A stretch of 64,000 nucleotides of DNA from Acidovorax facilis (GCF_023913775.1 NZ_JAMXAX010000005.1:1-64000); one strand, 5' to 3'. Shown: positions 1-8,923, numbered from the stretch's first letter. Numbers and translations are program-made. Notes: a model not told the origin generated them from the letters alone.

Positions 1-437
1 ATCTCGGATACCGCCAGCGCACCGAGCACCGGGGAGGCATAGGTGGCGAGCGTGTTGGTCCATTGTTCGGCATGCTTGGCGTTCTTCCAGCCCGCACGGT
101 GGCTGGCGATGTAGCGCGCAGCCGCCGTGTCGAACACCAGCACGTCTGCCCGGCTCTGGCGCGCCTGGGCGGCGTGTTTGATGTCCAGGGGGTCCTTGCC
201 ATCGGCCAACAGGCGCCTTTGCGCCAAGGCGCGTTCGCGCGCGTCGGCCAGACCGAAGGTGACCAGACTGCCAAGGCCCATCTCGCGTTCGCGCCCGGCA
301 AAGCGGTAGCGAAAGATCCAGCTCTTGGCACCGCTGGGCTTGACGCAGAGGTACAGACCTGCGCCGTCGGCGTGGTAGCCGGGCTGTTTGAGACGCTGCA
401 CTTTCAGTGCGGTGAGTCGATTGATGCCTAGACCCAT
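1..437 (-). CDS. Tyrosine site-specific integrase, N-terminal part
   Basis: The reverse strand encodes 145 residues from an ATG at 437 to the window edge, so the catalytic domain is outside. The start (MGLGINRLTALKVQ) and the following stretch with GLYLCV, SWIFRY and an REMGLG strand match the arm-binding (DUF4102) domain of P4-type integrases. The core-binding domain begins near residue 105. Such enzymes insert genomic islands at a short attachment core, usually next to the integrase 5' end. That 5' end lies only 157 bp from the broken 3' end of jetC. The family assignment is firm; target and activity cannot be judged from this fragment. Confidence 0.88.
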   Translation of the reverse strand, partial: MGLGINRLTALKVQRLKQPGYHADGAGLYLCVKPSGAKSWIFRYRFAGREREMGLGSLVTFGLADARERALAQRRLLADGKDPLDIKHAAQARQSRADVLVFDTAAARYIASHRAGWKNAKHAEQWTNTLATYASPVLGALAVSE

Positions 438-476
438 GGTGGAGCAACGTCAATAGATAGTTGCCTTAACTTTCAT

Positions 477-626
477 CTGCGGGGGACTGGCAATATTGTC
501 CCACGAGCTGTCCCCCGCAGTAAGTCCAAATTGACTGAAATTTCTTGAAATGACGTGGGACGGATAGAATCCTAAATATCTGTTTTTAAACAACTATTTA
601 GAAACGAACTGGGATGTTGTGGGACG
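477..626. repeat. Short repeats between integrase and jetC, possible integrase-binding or att region
   Basis: An 11-bp perfect inverted repeat (CTGCGGGGGAC at 477-487, its complement at 510-520) encloses GTCCCACG at 498-505. The same heptamer recurs inverted as CGTGGGAC at 554-561 and GTGGGACG at 619-626, the last inside the jetC tail. Spaced short repeats beside an integrase promoter are what arm-type binding sites look like. Function is inferred; the repeats themselves are read directly. Confidence 0.5.
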
Positions 627-3488
627 TTGAGTTAGGCGGACTCCGGCATCTCCAAACAGACTGCCGTCGGCGCCGAAGTCGGCGATGTTCTCGATGAACT
701 TCTTCAGTGGCATGAGGTCTGGGCGCACCTTGGCCTGGAACTGGTACCGCTCCCCATTGGTGAAGGCGGGGGAGGCTTTTAGCGCAGCATTCAAGCGCTT
801 GAAGGTCGTGGTCTGGTACTTGAGGTTGGCGTGGAGGGCCAATGCCACGTCCTGGCGGAAGGTGTTCTGCGAGGCAAGGTAAGCTTCCTGCGCCTGGGCC
901 TTGTACTGGGGTAGCTCCGTGTTCTGCAGCCTGCTGACTTGCTGCTCCATCCATTCCTTGGCTTTGCGCCAGTCGGACGTCACCTCATCGCTGATAGCTT
1001 CGCGGTGCTCCGTGAGGAAGGTCCCAAGCAGCGTTTGGGCCGGGCCCAGATGCCGCGTCATGGCGGTGTTACAGCGTCTGGACTGGGTTTCGCACTGGTT
1101 GGCCATGGCTTGGTAGTCGTCGCCATATTGCTCCAGCAGCGCGTCCCAGCGATCGGAAGCATATTCCGGGTCATAGTCGGCATGGCTGCGGCAGGTTTCG
1201 TGCACCGTGTGCTTGCCCTGGAGCTCCTGCAGCTTGGCTGCGCATTCCCTGGTCAATCTCTCCAGTTCTGTCTCGGCCCGCACAACGGCATCACGGGCTT
1301 TGCGGGAATCTGTGTCCAGCTGAGGCTTGCGCGCCTGCAGTTCCCGTAGTTTGGCGGACAGGGCCTGGTACTCGGCACTGGTGCTTCCAGCGATACGTTT
1401 CTCTGCGAGTTCTCTCTCGGTGAGCGCTTCGCCCAGCTGGCGGGCAGATCCAAGTAGGAGGCGCAGGGTCTCAGGGGACGACAAGCTTTGCACCGCCAGG
1501 CGGATCCGATCAATGTCGCCCTGGCGCCCTTGAAGGTCAGCAACCTGTTGGTTCAGTTTGCGGGATTCGGCCCTGAGTCCGTCGACCTGGCCTTTGGCGC
1601 CGGCGCCGATCTGCAGGTCCGCCTCTGGCACCAGGCGTAGCCGCTCAAAGTCTCCGGGCCCCACCAGCATGCCGTCCAGGGTCAGGGTTCGCTCGCCCCG
1701 CAGCGCCTCTTGGGCGGAATTCGCGCGTTTGAGGTTGCCCAGCTTGCCACGTAGGTAGGCCACGGCCACCTGGTTGCTGCCCTGTATCAGGCTGGCCGCC
1801 GTGTCGGCGGCCGGCTGGCCCTGCCCAGGCCGGGCTCGGTCGGAGCGCACGATCTTGACGCCGTAGATACTGCGTTTGCCCTGCAAGGACTGGTAGATGC
1901 CAAAGGCTCTTTCCTCCTCCTGCGAGTCCCGCAGCAGAATGGCCTCCACGTTCTTGGCCAGATAAGCTTCGATCGCTGGCTGCCATTTGGGATCGGTCAC
2001 CTTCACCAGGTCACAGACGGGGGTGGGGTGCAATCCGTGGTCCGCGAACTCATGCATCAGTAAAGCCGTCGGGGTACTGACCTGCGCGCGGTTGGTATTG
2101 GCGCGCTCCATGCCCAGGCCGATGGTATTGAGACGCTCTTTGGCGATCCGTAGCTGCTCCTTGATGACGTCGTGCTCCTCAGTCAGGTGTGCACCAGCGG
2201 CCTTTAGCGTTTCTCCAAGGTCCCGGATGATCTGGCCCAGCGCATCCTGGTCGACTTGGTTCTGCTCCCATGAGAACGCACCAAGCTGCTGTGCGGCCTG
2301 CGCAAGCGCGGGTTGCCACTGGGCCAGCAAGTCGTTGGAACTGGCGTTTTGGAGCAGCTGTCGGAAGCTACGCAGTTCCGCCTTCAGCTCTTGTTCCTGG
2401 CGGGCGGTTTTTATCTGCGCCTGCGCCAGATCCTGCTGAGCGCCCGCGTTCTCGGCATGGTCCGCATGGGCTTGCTGCAGGCCTGACAGTTGAGCCACTT
2501 CGCGGGTCCAGGCCTCCAGCACCTGATCGGCTTTAGTGCTGGCCTTGGTGCACTCTTCGAACACGCCCTCTTGGTCAAACTTTTGCCCCGTCAGCATTTC
2601 GTGGGCCGCGTTGCTGAGCTCGTACGCCGCGGAGGCCTGTAGTCCCGTCCACGTGGCGGATTTGCGCGCCTCGGCCAGTGCAGCTTCAAAGTTCTTACTG
2701 ACCTCCTGGCCTTGCTTGATTTTGATCTCGACGCCCTCGACCAATAGGTTGATCCGCTTGAAGGTCTCCACCAGCTGCTTGAATCGGGCGATATTGGTGG
2801 GGCGGTCCTCCAGCACATCATTGCGAACAATCTGATCCACCGACTTGGAGAAGCTCATGCGCAGTGCGAAGCGGAAGGCGCGCGCAAACGCGTCGTAGGA
2901 CGCAGGGCCCGCCTTGCCACGCAGCATAAACAGCACTTGCTTGACGTAGCTGGCGCCATCGTCAAACAGCGGTTCTTCACCAGTGACCTTGGATTGCTCC
3001 AGCAACCGATGGCGGAAACTGCTCCAGGGCAGGGGCATGGTGGCACCGTCCACCGTCTGCAGGTGCTCTGACATGCTGAGCTCTACGCCGCGAATGACAT
3101 AGCGGCCCAACACCTTCTCCGCCTCGTTGCTCAGCGAAGCCTCAATGCACACACCCATGGAGACCGGCTCATTGGTCTCGGTGTCCCGCCAGACCAGTGT
3201 GATGTAAGTGGTGGCCTGCGGCCGCGCGCACTGTTCAATGGTGTCTCCGTACTGGCCAAGGCAATAAGAACGCAGGGTGCGGCTTTGCTGGTGCGATTTG
3301 TTGTCGGCCTGTGCATTGAAGTGCATCTGATTCTTGTTGGCGCCCATCATGGCGATCTGCACCGCATCGAGCGCTGAGCTCTTGCCGCTGCCGTTGCGGC
3401 CAAATAGACCAGTGATTTCTTCCAGACGGAATTCCTGCTGCTCGTACAACAGGAACTGCACCAGTTTGACGCTCTCAAGCCGTTTCAT
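594..3488 (-). CDS. jetC: Wadjet SMC-like ATPase JetC, 3'-truncated
   Basis: This encodes a 964-residue SbcC/MukB-like ATPase. Wadjet JetC (MksB type) is the motor that extrudes plasmid DNA so that JetD can cut it. Walker A (GRNGSGKS) is at residues 30-37, followed by the long coiled-coil arms and a second globular region near 880-949. Family members normally continue with the C-terminal head carrying the ABC signature and Walker B. Here the sequence stops about 15 residues after GSLFGDAG, with a tail (VRLTQRPTTS...) that does not resemble the family. I infer truncation near position 642 by the adjacent integrase element. The start overlaps jetB by 14 bp, showing operon coupling. Probably non-functional unless its partner half is used elsewhere. 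Confidence 0.82.
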   Translation of the reverse strand: MKRLESVKLVQFLLYEQQEFRLEEITGLFGRNGSGKSSALDAVQIAMMGANKNQMHFNAQADNKSHQQSRTLRSYCLGQYGDTIEQCARPQATTYITLVWRDTETNEPVSMGVCIEASLSNEAEKVLGRYVIRGVELSMSEHLQTVDGATMPLPWSSFRHRLLEQSKVTGEEPLFDDGASYVKQVLFMLRGKAGPASYDAFARAFRFALRMSFSKSVDQIVRNDVLEDRPTNIARFKQLVETFKRINLLVEGVEIKIKQGQEVSKNFEAALAEARKSATWTGLQASAAYELSNAAHEMLTGQKFDQEGVFEECTKASTKADQVLEAWTREVAQLSGLQQAHADHAENAGAQQDLAQAQIKTARQEQELKAELRSFRQLLQNASSNDLLAQWQPALAQAAQQLGAFSWEQNQVDQDALGQIIRDLGETLKAAGAHLTEEHDVIKEQLRIAKERLNTIGLGMERANTNRAQVSTPTALLMHEFADHGLHPTPVCDLVKVTDPKWQPAIEAYLAKNVEAILLRDSQEEERAFGIYQSLQGKRSIYGVKIVRSDRARPGQGQPAADTAASLIQGSNQVAVAYLRGKLGNLKRANSAQEALRGERTLTLDGMLVGPGDFERLRLVPEADLQIGAGAKGQVDGLRAESRKLNQQVADLQGRQGDIDRIRLAVQSLSSPETLRLLLGSARQLGEALTERELAEKRIAGSTSAEYQALSAKLRELQARKPQLDTDSRKARDAVVRAETELERLTRECAAKLQELQGKHTVHETCRSHADYDPEYASDRWDALLEQYGDDYQAMANQCETQSRRCNTAMTRHLGPAQTLLGTFLTEHREAISDEVTSDWRKAKEWMEQQVSRLQNTELPQYKAQAQEAYLASQNTFRQDVALALHANLKYQTTTFKRLNAALKASPAFTNGERYQFQAKVRPDLMPLKKFIENIADFGADGSLFGDAGVRLTQRPTTSQFVSK

Positions 3489-4167
3489 TGTTCATTCCCT
3501 GGTTGTCTTCGATCGCCACTGGCTCGCCAGCTGCCCCCTCCACATGCGCCTCATCCTTGGCTACTCCCCACTGCGCCAGCCGAATCAAGGCCGTCTCACC
3601 CAGCACGTCGACGATGGCCGGGCGGATGGCCACACCGCCGGCTGACTGCTCCTGCAGGGGCGTCAGGTGGCCGCTGTCATCGTCTTCCAGACGCCGGGCG
3701 ATGCCCCAACGCTTGGCAGATCGCAGCAGGGTGTCGAGCTCGCCGCGGGTGGGCAGGTCACGCCCGGTCATAAGGTGGAACTTCTCTTGCAGCTCGATGT
3801 AGTCGCACAGGACCTCGCCGTCTTCGGTAAGTCCGCCGGCGCGCACGCCTTCGTCGTACAAGCCGCGCAGCACCAAGGCAAACAGTGTCTGAGCCACGGT
3901 CGCGGTACCGGCCTTGGCGTGCCGCGGGAGGGCGGTGACATAGCGCAGCTGCCGGTTGATCGACAGTGACACACCCAGCGGCGCCAGCACTTTGGAGAAC
4001 TCGCGCTCGTAGAGGTCCAGGATTCCATACGTCACCCGGCTGCTGCGGTCGGAGTGGTAGATCACCTGCTCAGCCACCAGTCGGTAGGCGGCGGTCTCGA
4101 AGTCTTCGACGGTATAGACACCATCTAGCCTGCTGGCCAGATCTTCCCAGTCCCGTGGGTTGCTCAT
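3475..4167 (-). CDS. jetB: Wadjet subunit JetB (DUF4194, MksE-like)
   Basis: This 230-residue protein matches the small winged-helix DUF4194 subunit of the Wadjet complex, which binds the kleisin JetA and bridges it to the SMC dimer. Typical segments are AYRLVAEQVIYHSD near the N-terminus, HFLMTGRDLPTR-type sequence at mid-protein (here FHLMTGRDLPTR) and a C-terminal LIRLAQWG region. The start overlaps the jetA stop (ATGA) and its end overlaps jetC by 14 bp, so the three genes are translationally coupled. The acidic C-terminal tail of about 25 residues is probably flexible. The gene seems intact. Confidence 0.85.
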   Translation of the reverse strand: MSNPRDWEDLASRLDGVYTVEDFETAAYRLVAEQVIYHSDRSSRVTYGILDLYEREFSKVLAPLGVSLSINRQLRYVTALPRHAKAGTATVAQTLFALVLRGLYDEGVRAGGLTEDGEVLCDYIELQEKFHLMTGRDLPTRGELDTLLRSAKRWGIARRLEDDDSGHLTPLQEQSAGGVAIRPAIVDVLGETALIRLAQWGVAKDEAHVEGAAGEPVAIEDNQGMNNETA

Positions 4168-5630
4168 TTGGTCTCCCTGTTCTTGGCCTGGCGCTTACGC
4201 CAACTCAGTGTGAATGGCTTGCCGCTCAAGTACGGGTGCTCGGCGGCTTCGTCGCTGGTGTAGCGAAGCTCCATGCCTGGGGCCGATGCCCGGCCTTCCA
4301 TCTCCAGCCTGGGGATCCGCGAGTTGGTGGCCATGGCCACGCTGGTCAAGACCTGAAAGGCTCGCAAGTCCTCAATGGACCCGCAAGGCAGGGCGTCGCT
4401 GCCGGCAGCGGCCGTTTCCTGCAGCACTTTTTCAGCATAGGCGCGCAGTTTCATGGGCGTGATGGATCGGCGCTCCTGGGCGCGGCGCACCAGGTTGCCG
4501 ATCGCGCGCGTGCGGTCGGAGATGATCACTTGGCGCAAAGGTGTGGGCGCCAGCCGCGGCACCTCCTTGCGTGGCTGGGCCAGACGGGCACCGCCCATCA
4601 GGGCATCCGGCGGGAACACGGGGGCGACATCGATGTCGGGATTGGCAATTAACCGGTCCATGGTCTGCCGCAGCAGGTTGTCGATGGGGCGGATCGCGCG
4701 CAGCTTGTATTCCAGGAAGGCCAGCGCGCGCCGGTTGGCGACCCGGATCTCTTCGTCCAGTCGCTCCAGGTACTCCTCGATCCGGTCCAGCTCGTACAGG
4801 CGCTGTAGGTCCCGCTGGAATGCGGCCTGGCCCTTCTTGTCATCCCCACTGGAGAGTCGGTTCACATACCAGTCCAGCAAGCGGCTGCGCTGCTCGGGCT
4901 GCGTGTCGATTTCGGTGACGGCGTCCAGGATCTGCTGGCGCTTGGACAAGGGGTGCTCCCGGGTACGCAGTTCCTGGTAGTCCCCAATGAAGACCTCCTG
5001 GACGTAGGAGGTGAAGAAGGACCGCACGTATTGGGCGGTGGTGGGCTCGGCGCCGATGGCGGCCATCAGGTCGCGCACATTGGTGCTGGTGTTGCGGATG
5101 TAGACCAATAGGTTGCGGCATTGCTCGGCCGCCTCGCGCAGCAGGTCGCCACTGGCTTCGCCCTTGTGCACCTGGGCCACGGCAGCATCTATCGCGCGGA
5201 TCTTGCCGGAAACGAACACCGGGCCCGTCTCCGCAAAGTTGATCAGCTGGGTCAGCAACTGGCCCACGGCCGGCGCCATGTTGACGGTCTTCTCAATGCC
5301 GTACCTCTCCAAGCGGAACCATCCTGCATCGACCAGGCGATTGAAGATGCCAATGGCCCGGATGTTCAGTGGCGTGTCGGGCTGATCGCCAGACTCGGGC
5401 TGCCATTCGTCTGCGTATTTGAGGTGGTCCTCGATTTCCTGGATGACATCGCGCTGCAGGAAACCGTAGCCGGGCGGCAGTGGCGCGTCGGGGCCGAAAC
5501 GCCGGCGGTGCAGGTGGCACAGAAGTGCCCAGTAGCCGTGGCGGTTTTGCGAGGCTAGGGGCCCGAAGAGGCGCTCCGGGATGCGCTGGAACAGCGCCAT
5601 GGAGGCGGGGGTTACGCTGGGAACAGCCAT
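4164..5630 (-). CDS. jetA: Wadjet subunit JetA (kleisin, MksF-like)
   Basis: This 488-residue protein resembles the JetA family. It has the N-terminal block MALFQRIPERLFGPLASQNR from residue 11, typical of JetA starts, then a mainly helical middle region and a long helix rich in Arg and Glu around 270-320. JetA acts as the kleisin that closes the SMC ring and recruits JetB. The ORF starts at 5630, overlapping the regulator gene upstream by 19 bp; an internal ATG at 5600 would start exactly at the conserved block and is equally possible. No break is seen in the frame. Confidence 0.83.
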   Translation of the reverse strand: MAVPSVTPASMALFQRIPERLFGPLASQNRHGYWALLCHLHRRRFGPDAPLPPGYGFLQRDVIQEIEDHLKYADEWQPESGDQPDTPLNIRAIGIFNRLVDAGWFRLERYGIEKTVNMAPAVGQLLTQLINFAETGPVFVSGKIRAIDAAVAQVHKGEASGDLLREAAEQCRNLLVYIRNTSTNVRDLMAAIGAEPTTAQYVRSFFTSYVQEVFIGDYQELRTREHPLSKRQQILDAVTEIDTQPEQRSRLLDWYVNRLSSGDDKKGQAAFQRDLQRLYELDRIEEYLERLDEEIRVANRRALAFLEYKLRAIRPIDNLLRQTMDRLIANPDIDVAPVFPPDALMGGARLAQPRKEVPRLAPTPLRQVIISDRTRAIGNLVRRAQERRSITPMKLRAYAEKVLQETAAAGSDALPCGSIEDLRAFQVLTSVAMATNSRIPRLEMEGRASAPGMELRYTSDEAAEHPYLSGKPFTLSWRKRQAKNRETK

Positions 5631-6469
5631 TTGCGCACCTCCGCGACGTTCTCCACCGCCAGTTGGTACTCAGGCGGCAATTCCTTGGCCACATCCAGGG
5701 CCAGCCGCAGTTCCTGGACCAGGTAGGGCAACAGGGCGCCGCGGCAGCTGTGCACGCGCGCCGCAGTCCCCTCGAAATACTCGCTGCGGACCAGGTCCTG
5801 CTGGCCAGGTGTCAGCTTGGGGTGCGCCTGGATGCGCACCTTCACCACAGCGTTCCACTTTGTGTCTTCTGCGACTGTGGATTCGGCCTTTTGGTCCAGC
5901 ATGGAAAGCTTCGCGATACGCCCCAGCACGAAGTCCCGGAAGTCACCGGTCTCCAGGCAGTAGCCACGCATGTGCCAGCGCCGGCCGGCCTGCACCAGGC
6001 TGTGCGGCTCTACGGTACGCGAGTGTGGCTCGGGTGTACGCATGGACCGGTAGTCCAGGCTCAGGCGCGTGCCCTGCTCGATTGCCAGGCGGATGCGGGA
6101 GAAGGTATTGGGGTTGACCTGGGAGAAGCCCCACGGAGCAACGGTGACGGGTCCAGCACCTGGGGCGAGGTCAGCATGGATGTCCGCTTCTGCAAGGTAG
6201 GCAGCCAGGGTGAGGTCTGATGTGCCAGCCTTGAGATCGGCCTGGGCCTTCTTGTAGGCACCAGGGGTGACAAAGTAGGATTTGCTTCTACTGTCCCACT
6301 CAAACCAGTCAGGGGTTTCTTCTCGAACTTCTCGAAGAAGCTGACTCACTCGAATGCCGCTCAGTCCGAGGATGTCCATGAGTCGACCTCGGCTCAGCCG
6401 CCCTTCCCATAGAGCCATGCGACGCATGACCTTGTAGCGGTTTTTCTCGAAAAGATTGGCTAGGCTCAT
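5612..6469 (-). CDS. WYL-domain transcriptional regulator, BrxR/CapW-like
   Basis: The 285-residue product has an N-terminal winged helix (residues about 10-80) and a WYL domain. The segment RWHMRGYCLETGDFRDFVLGRI, shown here as RWHMRGYC plus FRDFVLGRI, is the hallmark of the BrxR/CapW regulators that repress BREX, CBASS and other defence operons and are thought to release DNA on sensing a ligand. It is the first gene of the jet operon and overlaps jetA. A strong palindrome just upstream (6482-6520) fits autoregulation. Role as a defence-operon repressor is inferred from family and position. Confidence 0.8.
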   Translation of the reverse strand: MSLANLFEKNRYKVMRRMALWEGRLSRGRLMDILGLSGIRVSQLLREVREETPDWFEWDSRSKSYFVTPGAYKKAQADLKAGTSDLTLAAYLAEADIHADLAPGAGPVTVAPWGFSQVNPNTFSRIRLAIEQGTRLSLDYRSMRTPEPHSRTVEPHSLVQAGRRWHMRGYCLETGDFRDFVLGRIAKLSMLDQKAESTVAEDTKWNAVVKVRIQAHPKLTPGQQDLVRSEYFEGTAARVHSCRGALLPYLVQELRLALDVAKELPPEYQLAVENVAEVRKWLFPA

Positions 6470-6481
6470 CAGGTTGGTTTC

Positions 6482-6520
6482 ATGGTGTATAAATATATAT
6501 CATGTAGAAATATATACCAT
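6482..6520. promoter_or_regulatory. Palindromic operator and promoter of the WYL-jet operon
   Basis: ATGGTGTATA at 6482-6491 and TATATACCAT at 6511-6520 form an inverted repeat matching at 9 of 10 positions around an AT-rich centre. It starts 12 bp upstream of the regulator ATG. BrxR/CapW proteins bind inverted repeats of about this arm length, so autoregulation is likely; this is inference. Confidence 0.6.
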
Positions 6521-6957
6521 CTAAAGATGGTGCGCTACCGGGATGGCTTCCGCCACTCGCTCCGGGTAGAAGGGATACTTTTCGACGCGTGGCCAGGCTG
6601 GTCTATGTTGAGTGGACACCGAGGATGTGCTGCAGCCGTCAACCCTGTCATCCTCGAAAGACAGGTGAACGAGGCGGTTGATGCTCAGGGCCGTAAGGTC
6701 ACCGGGGGCACGCAGCCCGGACTCAACTTCGCAGTGATTGCAGTCCTTCATCCGCCACTGAATCGCCGGTCGATTCACCACCGAACTCACGCTGTCAATT
6801 GAACACCAGTCGTCAGCTTGTTTTTCCCTGCACGGATGGCCGATGCACATGGCCCAAGAGCAACACCCAGAGGCCCTGTACTAACCATTGCTGAACACGT
6901 TCAGTTGATGGTTTGCGCGGCCGTAATCGTGTTGAGACGGTGCGTGCATTGAACAAC
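6521..6957. other. Gene-free stretch between the jet operon and the AbiE-like pair
   Basis: Open frames of 106 and 109 codons exist on opposite strands here. Neither has a Shine-Dalgarno sequence, recognisable motifs or a good codon pattern. I see no RNA gene. It may be a degraded remnant of island DNA. Confidence 0.4.
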
Positions 6958-7770
6958 CTACGATCGCAACATGCGCTCGAAGGCGTAGCTGCACGTTGCC
7001 TGGATTTGTTCAGGGGGTAGGTCGCGATCAGCAGGAATACGTGCGGCGTCGCGGACCATGTCGTTGACTTCAGCGAATGTCTGCGTGCTGATCTTTCGCA
7101 CGTCATCGGCCAGACCACCAAGCGCCGGTGCAACTCGCGCCTTCCAGTGCACATTGAATTCGTCCAACAGCGCACCGAAGAGTTCGATCGTGTCGTAGAT
7201 GTACAGCACGTCCTGGGCTCGTTTGTTCGCCGGTCGATATTGCTGAATCAGGAACTTCTGGACCATGAAGCACAAGGGGTGGGCTACCTGGACATCAATT
7301 CGCTCCGGCAGCGGAACGCCCTCTTGCTGTCCCAGACTGATGATCCAGGGATCGACCAGAAGGACGTCCAGGTGGCGGATCTTCTGAGCCGAGATCCCAG
7401 CCTTCGTCATGGTTGCATCCGCTTCTCCGCTTCGTTTGCGGCCGCTTCCCGCCAAAGGTGTCAGGAACTCGGCATAGAAGCCGCCGGCCTCGTCGCCAAG
7501 CGTGTAGTGGGCCGCCGGTGGTCGATGGTCGCCGCTCAACTCTTCCTGGAAGCCATGCTGCAGAAGCGATTGCTTGATGTCTCCCTCAATGGGCTCCTTG
7601 TTTGCAAAGGCGAGGTCTGTGTCACGAGTGAAAACAGGCTGATAGTCAGGTCGGTTGGCCCTTGGATCCAGTCGATGGAGACGATGGCCCCAACCGCCGA
7701 TGAAGATCAGCTGCTGGCGCCAAGCTGCCAGGGCTTGAACCAGTTTCGCGAAAGCTTCTAGATCGTTCAT
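6958..7770 (-). CDS. Nucleotidyltransferase-like toxin (AbiEii-like)
   Basis: This 270-residue protein carries a nucleotidyltransferase signature: GGW at 25-27 followed by TRDTDLAF with candidate metal-binding Asp50 and Asp52. It lies 5 bp downstream of an AbiEi-like gene in the same operon. In type IV AbiE systems the AbiEii partner is a nucleotidyltransferase that blocks growth by modifying tRNA, and AbiEi represses the operon. The GGWGHR to TRDTD spacing contains about 20 residues, somewhat longer than usual. Toxin function is inferred from pairing; an uncharacterised housekeeping nucleotidyltransferase is less likely in this island. Confidence 0.65.
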   Translation of the reverse strand: MNDLEAFAKLVQALAAWRQQLIFIGGWGHRLHRLDPRANRPDYQPVFTRDTDLAFANKEPIEGDIKQSLLQHGFQEELSGDHRPPAAHYTLGDEAGGFYAEFLTPLAGSGRKRSGEADATMTKAGISAQKIRHLDVLLVDPWIISLGQQEGVPLPERIDVQVAHPLCFMVQKFLIQQYRPANKRAQDVLYIYDTIELFGALLDEFNVHWKARVAPALGGLADDVRKISTQTFAEVNDMVRDAARIPADRDLPPEQIQATCSYAFERMLRS

Positions 7771-7775
7771 CAGAC

Positions 7776-8912
7776 TCAGTTACCGACGAGTGGCAGGAGG
7801 TATTTCTTGTAGATCAGATCAGCTTGTTCAGATCCCCTTGTTGGGTGGTTCATCACGTCCAACCATACTTGGAGGATGTCCGTGACCAGGATTCCGTCGT
7901 GATTGACGGCTCCCCTGAATGTGGATTGTGGAAAAGATGCCTGCCGCAAGATCAAGTCTGGTCGATCAGATGGATACGCCATCAACCCTGGCCAGTCCGA
8001 TGCCCCCACTTTGGGCAGCTTGGGAACATAGATATACGGAGGCACACCGCTGACGTGCCCGATGCCCAGCTCATTGGCAGCGGAAAAAAGTCCCAGACAA
8101 GCGTTTTTGGAATGGTGGCTTAGCAAGCCTCGAATTTGCTGAGCAGCAGGGGCTCGTAGAAGAAAGCGGCATGGCATCTCCGGACACGCGCGCATCGCGG
8201 CGGCGCCCCAACGGCGGAAAAGCTCTTCGCGACGAACGAGCTTCAGATGAGGCGATGAGTCGCTCAGATATCCTTCGTTGCGCAGTTGCTGCAGGAATCG
8301 GGAAGCGCTCATGGCGGACACCTGCGCAGCTTCGGCCAGGTCGGAGCCGTTCTTGAACTGCCTTTTGGGGGCGTTCAACAAGCCGTTCGGCAATTCCCAC
8401 GCCAGGAGGAGTTTCAGCATCCACTGGTTGAGGTCCGAGAACAGGTTGATGGCTTGCGATGGGCGGCGGGCTGAGAGGCGGCTTGGCTCCTCTGGCAATC
8501 GGTTCAGCTGCTGGAATACCTCATCACTGAAATATTGTTCGCCGCGTCCCGAGATTATTCCGACAGACACATCTTTCGCGAACTTCTGCGCAAACACTTC
8601 CACATGCTTAGCCAAAGACAGAGATGCTTCCGGCACGAAGATGATTGCGAGGGGAAGAGCATTGCCGGACTGCTCGGCTGCAGCTTTGGCTTGGAGAATC
8701 GCCATAGAGAGAACCGGCAGCACGCGGTCTGGGCGACCTTCGGATAGTGCCTTGATTTCGACGATGAATCGGTGCTTTCCGTGCCGAATGAGCAAGTCGG
8801 CGCTGAGCGAGTCTTCATGCTGCATCTCCACAGACCAACCGTTGGACTGGAAGAAATTGGCAACGTACTGCTCGGCATGCACGTGCTTGTTGGGGGAAAG
8901 AGGTGCTCGCAT
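7776..8912 (-). CDS. AbiEi-like antitoxin/regulator with N-terminal nuclease-like domain
   Basis: The 378-residue product has three parts. Residues 10-130 look like a PD-(D/E)XK fold: E14, then D39 and E52-I-K54 (DLLIRHGKHRFIVEIKA). A winged helix follows near 185-225 (AEAAQVSAMSASRFLQQLRNEGYL). The C-terminus has the VTDILQVWLDV...GSEQADLIYKKYL block of AbiEi-type proteins. The start at 8912 follows almost directly on operator repeats with no clear Shine-Dalgarno, so it may be leaderless. As antitoxin it would repress the pair and neutralise the downstream nucleotidyltransferase. Whether the nuclease-like domain cuts DNA is unknown. Confidence 0.62.
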   Translation of the reverse strand: MRAPLSPNKHVHAEQYVANFFQSNGWSVEMQHEDSLSADLLIRHGKHRFIVEIKALSEGRPDRVLPVLSMAILQAKAAAEQSGNALPLAIIFVPEASLSLAKHVEVFAQKFAKDVSVGIISGRGEQYFSDEVFQQLNRLPEEPSRLSARRPSQAINLFSDLNQWMLKLLLAWELPNGLLNAPKRQFKNGSDLAEAAQVSAMSASRFLQQLRNEGYLSDSSPHLKLVRREELFRRWGAAAMRACPEMPCRFLLRAPAAQQIRGLLSHHSKNACLGLFSAANELGIGHVSGVPPYIYVPKLPKVGASDWPGLMAYPSDRPDLILRQASFPQSTFRGAVNHDGILVTDILQVWLDVMNHPTRGSEQADLIYKKYLLPLVGN

Positions 8913-8923
8913 ATGGTGGGTTT

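Noticed and set aside
6482-6850. Opposing frames of 106 and 109 codons
   Set aside because: No motifs, no ribosome-binding site and mutual overlap; the plus-strand one starts inside the palindromic operator.
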